This document shows positions 56,686-64,000 of a stretch of 64,000 nt of DNA, in pieces (position 1 is the first letter of the stretch; the number at the start of each line of letters is the position of its first letter). The stretch is from Alkalibacterium sp034520745 (lineage in GTDB: Bacteria; Bacillota; Bacilli; Lactobacillales; Carnobacteriaceae_A): assembly GCA_034520745.1 (NCBI GenBank), contig JAXHNF010000023.1:186001-250000 (forward strand), read 5' to 3'. Both the position numbers and the translations under genes were made by a program. The notes beneath the pieces were generated by a model, which was not told the origin of the DNA, did not search any database, and was given only the letters and a program-made list of their open reading frames with translations.

Positions 56686-56855
56686 ACAATGCCTCCTTGT
56701 ATACACATTATAATTTGTATACTTATTATACCATAATAAGACTATTGCCTTCTACTTATATTGAAAGTATATTTATTACTTCATTTAGTTGAAACGATGG
56801 TATTGTATAGATACGTATGGATACCAGAATGATGAAAGGCAGGGTGTGTTTAGAG

Positions 56856-57385
56856 ATGACTGAAAGAAAAGTGGTATTATTTATTGCATCGAGTCTGGAT
56901 GGATACATTGCAGACGAAAATGAATCGCTGGAGTGGTTGCTCAGCGTAGAAGGAGAAGGCGATAATGGATTTACTGCTTTCTATAATACCGTGGATACAG
57001 TACTTATGGGGGAACAGGACATACCAAGTGGCTGTTGAATCAGGACCAGAATGAATTTCCTTACGATGATAAAGAATATTATGTGTTTTCCAGAACTAAA
57101 ACGACCGATACTGAAAAGGTGAAATTTATTGATGAGGACATTAAATCATTTATTGAAAAATTAAAAGAAAGACAGGGAAAGAATATTTGGCTCGTGGGTG
57201 GAGGAGATCTGTTTCACTCATTTTTAGAAGAACAGCTGATCGATGAAATGATCGTGACTGTGGCCCCCAGGATTCTGGGAAAAGGGATTCCACTCTTTAA
57301 ATCAGGAGATTACAGGTATGATCTTTCACTCGAAAGTGTTCAAAAATTCAACCAATTCGTGGAACTGTATTATATAATCCAATAA
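56856..57385 (+). CDS. dihydrofolate-reductase-like / RibD C-terminal family protein
   Basis: About 176 residues with one break near 57015. N-terminus VVLFIASSLDGYIADENESL, then NIWLVGGGDLFHSFL and DEMIVTVAPRILGKGIPLF are typical of the YyaP/YwjB-like reductase family. NADPH-dependent, substrate unknown. Start uncertain: ATG 56856 is preferred for family fit, but its ribosome binding site is weak. Confidence 0.75.
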
Positions 57386-57628
57386 GGTTTTAATGATTAT
57401 AATTTTGTATAAAGAATAGTGCCAACGTCAACTGTCTCTGTCACTACTTGTTTATACGATTTGAATAAAAAGAATTTCACGAAAAATAGAGGTTCAGCGA
57501 CATGAACGGGCTTTATTCTCTTGTCTCCATTCCCCTTTTCACCTAAAATTTTTGTGTGATATAGTTCAAGTAGGTAGCAAAAAGACTAATCTTTTGTAAA
57601 ATAAGTAATCGAAAGGGTAATGATCATA

Positions 57629-57934
57629 ATGACTAACAAGGTAAAAAGAGAACAACTTATCGATGCACTGAGTGCCGCCTATTCTGATCCAGAAGTAAAA
57701 AAAGATAGTCATATGCATCAATTGTTGTTTGAGTCAGCGCAACAATTGACTAATGGACAAGATCATCGTGTCATTTGTGTTCGCCTCAGCAATGAAATTG
57801 GGCGCTTTTCATTGAGAAATAATTTGAAAACCCCTCAGTCTTTGAACGATTTATACGAACTGGTCATTAAAGTGCAAATGGCTTATAACGGAACAATCGC
57901 TGCGACAACGGTCTGGTGGGGAGGCGGAAGGTAG
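57629..57934 (+). CDS. bacteriocin immunity-like protein (EntA immunity type)
   Basis: About 101 residues, predicted all-helical, soluble. The spacing of hydrophobics and LLFESAQQLTNGQDHRVICVRLSNEIGRF, then LKTPQSLNDLYELV, resembles the four-helix pediocin/enterocin A immunity fold. No bacteriocin precursor with a double-glycine leader or transporter was found nearby, so it would be an orphan. Start ATG 57629 after GAAAGGG. Confidence 0.5.
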   Translation: MTNKVKREQLIDALSAAYSDPEVKKDSHMHQLLFESAQQLTNGQDHRVICVRLSNEIGRFSLRNNLKTPQSLNDLYELVIKVQMAYNGTIAATTVWWGGGR

Positions 57935-58286
57935 ATAAAACAGGAGTAAGTCGGGTTTAAACAATCATATTCCACGGTAGTTATTTATGAGTGGGAACAG
58001 AGAAAACTTAAGAAGCTGGAACAATTTTTTTGGCGTCGGTCTAAATAGCTGGTTTGATATAAATCCCTTCAAAAAAGGGATTCTTTTTATTTATAAATAA
58101 GAATACATTATTATGTTAATATATAGTATAATTAGTGAAATCATGTATTTATTTTATAGATTGGTATTATGAGTTGATCACGAATGTTCGTTAGTATTTA
58201 CATTTTCAAATAAGATGTTTTATCCATAAGGAATTTCGGTAGTGTTGAACAAAAGACGAGAAATAGTGAAAGGGGGTGAACCCTAT
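57935..58286. other. intergenic region: terminator and AT-rich leader
   Basis: AATCCCTT pairs with AAGGGATT at 58062-58082 followed by T5. The remaining sequence is very AT-rich with TATAGTATAAT-like promoter elements near 58125 and a strong AGGGGGTGA site before the next gene. Confidence 0.6.
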
Positions 58287-58966
58287 TTGATTGATGTCAT
58301 TCTATCCAACCAAACATACATGCAAATCGCTTTCGGCATTTTTTTGACGTTAGCGTTACTGACTTTGCCATTACGTGATATCATTACTATCGGCTTTTTC
58401 GATATCAGTGATTTGTTCGTCAGTTGCATGATTACTTTTTTCATTGCATACATGGTCAACGAAGCCATGTCCGGCAGCACCTATATTTCCGGAGGATTAT
58501 TCAGTCTTATCTTTATATCCGTTGTGACCGGTGTTGTGTTACTTAATATTTTCGTCATCATACCCCCTTTAGAAGCCGTTCGGAAAACTCAAGCGCCACA
58601 TCCATCCGGCAACTCGAAGGAAAAGAAGGAACGGTGTCGGTTTCTATCACCCAACATGGTATCGGTGAAGTTGTTGTCTACACGGGTTTTTCAAAAATCA
58701 ATAAAATGGCTAAAATCTATGAAAACAAAGACCATATCTCCTTGATACCTCAGAATACAAATGTTTTGATCATGGAAGTCAGAGATTCGATCTTGTATGT
58801 CTTACCGTATACAAATGCAATCAAATCAACACAGAAACCGAATCAACATGGAACACAAATACAAAAAAATAGAAAACGAAAGCAGGAACTCATTAATGGA
58901 CACAACCCTTTTTATGATCATTGGACTTGTCGTTACAGCATTACTTATTATCTTGTTACTTGTTAG
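58287..58966 (+). CDS. NfeD-like membrane protein
   Basis: About 225 residues after one break near 58610. Four helices (MQIAFGIFLTLALLTLPL, LFVSCMITFFIAYMV, GGLFSLIFISVVTGVVLLNIF) then a C-terminal OB-fold domain (EGTVSVSITQHGIGEVVVYTGF). NfeD proteins partner with flotillins, as encoded next. Start TTG 58287 after AGGGGGTGA. The natural 3' end is uncertain, because the frame as read overlaps the flotillin start. Confidence 0.7.
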
Positions 58967-60370
58967 TCGTTACCGTATTGCCTCGCCGGATATTGCCCTT
59001 ATCATCAGTGGGACAGCGCTTGGCAGTAAAAACGTCTACACGGATCCAAACACGAACAACAAGATGAAAATCGTCAGTGGTGGTGGCTCCTTTGTCTTGC
59101 CGGTCATTCAGTCAGCTAAGACCTTATCACTTTTATCATCTAAATTAAAGGTCAGCACACCGGACGTTTATACTAAAGAAGGCGTACCGGTGACTGCAGA
59201 CGGAACAGTTATCATTAAAGTCGGCTCAACGACTGAAGATATCGCTACCGCCGCCGAACACTACCTCGGTAAAGAGAATGAGGACTTAGAGAACGAGGCT
59301 CGCGAAGTCTTGGAGGGACACCTGCGTTCGATTCTGGGTGCATTGACCGTTGAAGAAATCTATAAAAACAGAGATCGCTTCAACCAAAACGTTCAGGAAG
59401 TCGCCTCTGTCGATTTGGCTAAAATGGGTCTGATCATTATCTCCTTCACCCTTAAAGAAGTAGCAGACAAGAACGGTTATTTAGACTCACTTGGTCAAGG
59501 ACGTATCGCAGAAGTTAGACGAGATGCTGATATCAAGACAGCTCAGGCCGACAAGGAAACACGTATCCAGCGTGCCCTGGCCGAACAACTGTCGAAAAAG
59601 GAAGAATTGCAGCGCCAAACGGAAACAGCCGAAGCTGAGAAAGAAAAGAGCTTGCGTGTAGCGGAATACAAGAAACAGGAAAATGTCGCAACCGCACAGG
59701 CTGAAAGTGCCTATGAATTCAGAGAAAGCTCGCCTCAACAAACAAGTTATTATCGAACAGGGTAAATGCTCAGATCGTTGAACGCGAAAAACAAATCGAA
59801 TTGCAGGAAAAAGAAACCATCAAAAAAGAACGTGAATATGACGCTTCTGTTCGTAAGAAAGCAGATGCTGAACGCTATGCGATCGAACAAGCATCTGAAG
59901 CCAATAAAGCCAAAGCCATCGCTGAATCAGAAGCGCGTGCCAAAGAGATCGAATTGAATGGTAAAGCTGAAGCGGAAAGTATCCGTGAAATCGGTAAAGC
60001 CCAGGCGGAAAGTAAGACAGCTCTTGCTAAAGCCTTGAAAGAATATGGACAAGAAGCCATTGCTACCATGATGATCGAAGCCTATCCTGAAATGATTCGT
60101 GCCGTCTCTGAACCATTAAGCAACATCGACAAAATAACGATCGTTGATGGCGGTAACGGTTTAGGCGCATCATCACTAACCAATACAGCCTTAAACACAC
60201 TAGCCTCATCCCAAGAAGCCTTTAACGACGCGGTCGGTTTAGATCTCACGGGTTTGATTGAAGCATATGCCGGCACAAAAAATATTGGTGGACAAGTACG
60301 AGAATTAAATAGCACACTAAAAGATTTAGGAAAAAAAGAGTCTGTTCCAACTGAAGCGGTTAGTCAGTAA
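58896..60370 (+). CDS. flotillin-like SPFH/Band 7 protein
   Basis: About 490 residues. One N-terminal membrane segment (LFMIIGLVVTALLIILLLVS), the SPFH domain (STPDVYTKEGVPVTADGTVIIKVGS, HLRSILGALTVEEIYKNRD), then a long Glu/Ala-rich coiled coil with EARAKEIELNGKAEAE repeats and a C-terminal oligomerisation segment. One break near 59725. It organises membrane microdomains and is co-transcribed with the NfeD gene. ATG 58896 has AGGA about 10 nt upstream. Confidence 0.85.
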
Positions 60371-60385
60371 CAGATTAAACGAATA

Positions 60386-60420
60386 GAATCACCCCCGTCA
60401 CGTTTTGGCGGGGTCTTATA
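60386..60420 (+). terminator. terminator after flotillin gene
   Basis: CCCCCG pairs with CGGGG around TCACGTTTTGG; a short T run follows. Confidence 0.55.
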
Positions 60421-60445
60421 GGGAATGGATGTAAGCAAGACAATA

Positions 60446-60497
60446 AACAGGCGTATTCTCCAATTGGTTTTTACTAATTGGAGAATACGCCTGTTTT
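60446..60497. terminator. very strong 19-bp hairpin terminator
   Basis: ACAGGCGTATTCTCCAATT pairs perfectly with its reverse complement around a 10-nt loop, then T5. A candidate for a bidirectional terminator or a small mobile hairpin. Confidence 0.75.
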
Positions 60498-60571
60498 TGT
60501 ACACGTTCGAGTCCTGTTTTCCGATAAAGAAAAGCAAACCAACAGGAGATCTAAAGTGTTTGATTTATATG

Positions 60572-61006
60572 TCATTTCATACCCTTATATTTTATTGGAC
60601 GAGTTAAAATAGTGTATATTAGTGTGTATATTGCCCAGATAATTATAAGCACTGCAGAGTATGTGTCACCAGTAAGATATAGTATTAATAATTGTATCAA
60701 TGATACTCCCATGAAGATAGGAGCCCACTTCAGCTGATTGTTCCTTACTTTTTCCCAATCGAACTGATTCTCTATGTTCCATAGTTTGCGTACTTTATAA
60801 TCTCTGCTGATACTCAACATCGTATCTAACCCTTTTTTAGCTGCACGGTATTGGATTCCGCAAAAAAGAATAGTCAAAAAGAGTATAGCCATTAAACCAT
60901 TATAGCGATCTAGTTTAAAGAGATTAAACACGTCAGCTATAAACGATAAAATTAGTAGTGTTGCAAGTAATATATAAAATTTATTTTTAAAAGTCAGATT
61001 AAACAT
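60572..61006 (-). CDS. membrane protein, unknown
   Basis: 144 residues, four helices in two pairs (FYILLATLLILSFIADVF, GLMAILFLTILFCGIQY; FMGVSLIQLLILYLTG, AVLIIIWAIYTLIYTIL) joined by a basic soluble loop. ATG 61006 follows GGGAGTG. Paired with the gene upstream; family not recognised. Confidence 0.6.
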   Translation of the reverse strand: MFNLTFKNKFYILLATLLILSFIADVFNLFKLDRYNGLMAILFLTILFCGIQYRAAKKGLDTMLSISRDYKVRKLWNIENQFDWEKVRNNQLKWAPIFMGVSLIQLLILYLTGDTYSAVLIIIWAIYTLIYTILTRPIKYKGMK

Positions 61007-61048
61007 AGTCACTCCCCTCAAGAACTGCGTATTAAATTTCTCGTATAA

Positions 61049-61327
61049 TCAATTCTTTTTAAATATATTTATCAAATAGAGTACAAAATATATTAAGTTT
61101 AAGCCTAATCCTATAAAACCAGCACGAAGTAAGATTCTGCCTAGAGGATAATTTAAAGCTAAATCATTTTGTGCGATAAGAATCTCTTCGCTAGTCATAA
61201 GATGAAAATCTTGAATCGGAATAAGTATCGTCCATAAAATGTAACCGATAATTATAGAGATAAACGAAACAATAAAGATTGATATCACTATTGTTTTTGT
61301 CTTTTTCAAATATATCTCCACTGTCAT
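61049..61327 (-). CDS. small membrane protein, unknown
   Basis: About 92 residues with two or three helices (TIVISIFIVSFISIIIGYIL, LIYFVLYLINIF). Precedes the membrane gene at 60572 by 43 bp in the same orientation. The start is uncertain: TTG 61339, GTGs or ATG 61327, none with a clear ribosome binding site. Confidence 0.5.
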   Translation of the reverse strand: MTVEIYLKKTKTIVISIFIVSFISIIIGYILWTILIPIQDFHLMTSEEILIAQNDLALNYPLGRILLRAGFIGLGLNLIYFVLYLINIFKKN

Positions 61328-61339
61328 CACCACATTCAA

Positions 61340-61874
61340 TGTATTTAAAGCTATATATATTATAATATGTATAGCTTAATTATTTGTTAATAATTATTTT
61401 AATAGATACCTTGTCGCGCCAACGATGTAACATATGGCGATCTTGTATACGAATTAGCAAAACTGACTGTAGTGACTATCAAAATGGTAATAGCTTCTGT
61501 TTATTGATTATATGCAATAGATAACGACCCATTGCCACACGTAAATGAGTTTAGCAGAGTATTAGATAGCTGTGACGAATCTGTCTGTATAATTAAAACA
61601 ACCAAAGTATCGATCGTTCCGTTCCTTGAAGTATTTGAAGAACACTCCTTTAAAGAAGTAAGCTCTTCAAATAAGCTATAATATACCTGTAGTCTGCGAA
61701 GGATTTTAAGTTGTATCTAAATAGATCATCTATTTAGGTGTTAACAGTCAAAAAAATGAATGTTTTCTATTGAATATACATCCTTGATTATACTAATACT
61801 ATCGAACTTTAGGATATACAAAGTAGATACATTTTGATATAATGTAGAAAAGAAATAGAACGGGAGGACTTATA
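61340..61874. other. gene-poor region with remnants of an unidentified coding sequence
   Basis: On the plus strand 61412-61505 reads NDVTYGDLVYELAKLTVVTI..., ends at TGA, and is followed in frame by an open stretch to 61681 (LPHVNEFSRVLDSCDESVCI..., ending SSSNKL). Codon use looks coding, but no start or ribosome binding site is visible and I do not recognise it. 61690-61860 is AT-rich with an AGGA-type site before mazE. Confidence 0.35.
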
Positions 61875-62138
61875 ATGATCCAATTACCAGTTAAACAGTG
61901 GGGAAACAGTCACGCAATCCGTTTACCAAAAAGCTTATTAGAAGCATTGGAAGTAGAAAAAGATGATGAATTAAATGTTGAAATTATCAATCATTCTATT
62001 GTGTTAACCAAGGCCGAAAAAGAATTAACGTTTGACAAGCTGTTTAAAGATTATGACAAAAGAAAAATTGCACGACAAAAATACAAGAGTTTTCACCTAC
62101 AGGAAATGAAAAATGGTAAAACAAGGCGATATTATTAA
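61875..62138 (+). CDS. mazE: MazE-type antitoxin
   Basis: 87 residues: AbrB-type N-terminus (VKQWGNSHAIRLPKSLLEALEVEKDDEL) and a charged C-terminal tail for toxin binding. CGGGAGGAC precedes ATG 61875. It overlaps mazF by 26 bp. Intact. Confidence 0.85.
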   Translation: MIQLPVKQWGNSHAIRLPKSLLEALEVEKDDELNVEIINHSIVLTKAEKELTFDKLFKDYDKRKIARQKYKSFHLQEMKNGKTRRYY

Positions 62139-62451
62139 GATGAATTTAGATCCTAAACAAGGACATGAACAACAAGGGTACAGACCTTATATTTGTTTAA
62201 GCTATCATGGCGTTAGTGACTATGCTAACATAGCAGTCTTTGCTCCAATATCAAACACAGAACGTAACTATCCTTTATATGTACCATTAAAAGGTACCAA
62301 ATCTTCAGGAAAAGTCCTGTTAGATCAATTAGTGACTATAGATTACAATGCAAGAAAGCATGATTATGTGGAAACTGTTCCAGAGAAATTAATAGACGAA
62401 TTGTTATTGAAAGTAAAAGTGATTTTTCAAAAAGATGAAAAGATAAAGTAA
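62113..62451 (+). CDS. mazF: MazF-type endoribonuclease toxin
   Basis: 112 residues, intact. The PemK/MazF fold is shown by VKQGDIIKMNLDPKQGHEQQGYRPYI at the N-terminus (the active-site loop GHEQQGYRP) and KVLLDQLVTIDYNARK in the middle. It cleaves mRNA at short motifs and is neutralised by the MazE encoded upstream. Confidence 0.9.
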   Translation: MVKQGDIIKMNLDPKQGHEQQGYRPYICLSYHGVSDYANIAVFAPISNTERNYPLYVPLKGTKSSGKVLLDQLVTIDYNARKHDYVETVPEKLIDELLLKVKVIFQKDEKIK

Positions 62452-62476
62452 TGAAGTCTATTAATGGTTATTGCAT

Positions 62477-62515
62477 AAAAGGATTCTAGCGTATTTAAGA
62501 GCTGGAATCCTTTTT
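62477..62515. terminator. terminator between mazF and truA
   Basis: AAAAGGATTC pairs with GAATCCTTTTT. Confidence 0.75.
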
Positions 62516-62614
62516 AAGTCTTAATTAAATTGAGTAGGGAAAAAGTATCCTGTTCAGTGGTTTTTTCGGTGCTTTGATTAGAATTGTATTTCTGGACACT
62601 TATTTAGTTCTGTG

Positions 62615-63353
62615 TTAGTAATACACTTCATCCAGAAACAGTCCTTGTGAGGGGACGGTTATGCCGGCCTCACTTCTGATGCCACTTTCAAAAACGTCAT
62701 CAATACTATCCGTCTCTAAAACACCCGAACCGATTTCCAAGAGAGTTCCCGTGAGGATTCGGACCATTTTATAGAGGAAACCTTCTCCCATAAACGTAAA
62801 GTGCAGCAGATCGCCTTCTCTTTCGATCGTGACCTTGTCCAGAGTCCGAACGGTCGACTTTTTGGATTTCTTAAGTGCTGAAAAACCAAGAAAGTCATGC
62901 CTGCCTGTCAGTTTCTCTGCAGCTTCCCGCATCTTTTTCAGATCGAGCTGTTCAGGGTAATGGAAGCTGTAGTTGCGCTCAAAAGCAGAAGGTATGGTCT
63001 GGTTCCAGACATAATAGCTGTACTGCTTCCCCGTAGCGTGATAGCGGGAATGGAACCGTTCGGGGACTTCTTCCAATTTTTTAACAATAATGTCTTGAGG
63101 AAGATTGTTGATCAGGACCTCCTGCATGGCGGCCAGATCCATGTCGGAGTCTGTCTTGAAGTTGGCGACCTGTCCTCTGGCGTGAGTTCCGGCGTCTGTC
63201 CGCCCGCGAGCCGACGATTTCAACGTCTGTTCCTGTGAGCTGTGAAAGAATGTGTTTGATTTTTCCCTGGATCGTCTTGTCAGAGTTCCCGAGCCGCTGC
63301 CAGCCCAAGTAACGCCCGCCGTCATATTCGATGGTCATTTTTATGTTTCGCAT
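62615..63353 (-). CDS. truA: tRNA pseudouridine synthase A
   Basis: About 246 residues; forms pseudouridine at tRNA positions 38-40. Motifs: MTIEYDGGRYLGWQR, SGRTDAGTHARGQVANF with the catalytic Asp (after a break near 63210), and FLYKMVRILTGTLLEIG. The break replaces part of the SGRTDAG motif, so it is almost certainly a read error. Start ATG 63353. Confidence 0.9.
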
Positions 63354-63764
63354 AGTATCCCTCTTTATCTTTAAGTTTGATCTATCTAATCTTATTGCTT
63401 TAACAATTACCTTGTATAGTTCACTAAAAGTAGCATTAGTGCACTCAAAATCTGGAACAATAGAAAGAATATATAGTTCTGTGTGTATTTAGCTCTATGA
63501 TATACTAGAATTAAGTTCATTTCTATAAAGAGATTGAATTTCAAAGTACAGAATAAAGAGTTTTGAGAAAATAATCGGCAAAATAAATACTATATTTAAA
63601 TAGTCATTGGAAAGGGTAATCAATGAAAAAAACAGGAGACTGTTTAAAGATATCCTATTGCTTTTTTGTTTAAGAATGAATGGATTTGAAACCTGACAAA
63701 TCTGAGCAAGCGAGGTCATGAATATGAGCCTTTCTCCTTTTATAATAATAATGAGGTGAGTGAT
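63354..63764. other. AT-rich intergenic region
   Basis: A promoter-like TATACT lies near 63500. A 16-codon frame (MKKTGDCLKISYCFFV, 63622) follows GGAAAGGG but has no other support. A 74-codon minus-strand frame across it has no ribosome binding site and low-complexity composition. GAGGTGA precedes the next gene. Confidence 0.4.
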
Positions 63765-64000
63765 ATGGACTATTTTTCAACTATTCAACAAGCTATAGCT
63801 TATATGGAAGACCACTTAATGGAGGAGATCAGTTATAGTGATGTAGCGAAACACCTGTACCTTTCGAACTATCACTTCCAGAGAGTGTTCAGTCTGATAA
63901 CCGGTGTCACGCCGAACGAATATATACGAAGCCGGAGATTGTCAATGGCTGGAGAAGAGCTTACTTTATCTCAAGCGAAGATTATAGACGTCGCTTACAA
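63765..64000 (+). CDS. AraC family regulator, 5' part
   Basis: The visible 78 residues contain an AraC-type double helix-turn-helix at the very N-terminus: AIAYMEDHLMEEISYSDVAK, then SNYHFQRVFSLITGVTPNEY and the second helix pair beginning LTLSQAKIIDVAY. This N-terminal placement is typical of SoxS/GyrI-fused regulators. Start ATG 63765 after GAGGTGA. Runs off the window. Confidence 0.85.
   Translation, partial: MDYFSTIQQAIAYMEDHLMEEISYSDVAKHLYLSNYHFQRVFSLITGVTPNEYIRSRRLSMAGEELTLSQAKIIDVAY

Noticed and set aside
52790..62451. prophage or integrative element
   Set aside because: No integrase, transposase, relaxase or structural phage gene was seen; only toxin-antitoxin and small membrane genes.
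63495..63719. 74-codon minus-strand ORF
   Set aside because: AT-rich, no ribosome binding site, low-complexity hydrophobic composition; not supported as a gene.

Overview
The window looks like the chromosome of a low-to-mid G+C Gram-positive of the order Lactobacillales, most like a Carnobacteriaceae relative. The support is the block rsmG-parA-parB-DUF951-ychF-DUF1129, Lactobacillales-type small proteins, strong AGGAGG ribosome binding sites and rho-independent terminators after most operons. Genus is not determined. A large share of the genes carry single-base frame breaks, often in homopolymers and often in essential genes (glyA, truA, gdhA). I read most of these as base-calling errors in a draft assembly. 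I therefore give reconstructed gene spans and name the approximate break positions.

Layout. 1-7.5 kb: ABC-F ATPase, chromate transporter, CoA-disulfide reductase/rhodanese fusion, Acr3 arsenite exporter, Ca2+/cation exchanger, ElaA-type acetyltransferase. 7.7-11.3 kb: a duplicated two-gene module, PII-like regulator plus CPA2 antiporter. 11.4-18 kb: ABC exporter, then the rsmG/parAB/ychF block typical of origin-proximal DNA. 18-24.6 kb: a large structured non-coding element, glutamate dehydrogenase, an epimerase, Ogt, deoxynucleoside kinase, a methyltransferase, a cupin and a Crp/Fnr regulator. 24.6-35.8 kb: metal and redox region with arsR-permease-thioredoxin, an HMA protein, a Ric-like protein, two P1B ATPases (one behind a NiCo riboswitch), a second copy of the structured element, ccdA-thioredoxin and lrgAB. 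35.8-44.9 kb: oxidoreductase, lactonase-like hydrolase, tRNA-Leu, HIT protein, sbcDC, ridA. 45-64 kb: AT-richer accessory DNA with small membrane proteins, a CPBP protease, M20 hydrolase, glyA, glcD, three toxin-antitoxin modules, a triplicated XRE-linked membrane gene, an immunity-like protein, a NfeD/flotillin operon, truA and the start of an AraC regulator.

How parts work together. ArsR probably controls its own operon, acr3 and perhaps the CoA-disulfide reductase, because their promoters share TCTAT-rich palindromes. A Crp/Fnr-type regulator probably activates the HMA/Ric unit and the neighbouring P1B ATPase: both promoters carry a TTGAY-N4-RTCAA box centred 41.5 bp upstream of the inferred start.

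The least explained features are (i) two diverged copies of a ~340 nt non-coding element at 18.2 and 29.6 kb with seven co-linear conserved blocks, and (ii) three intergenic arrays at 5.7, 27.1 and 38.8 kb. The arrays differ in sequence but share a 51-53 bp period and an inverted repeat in every unit.
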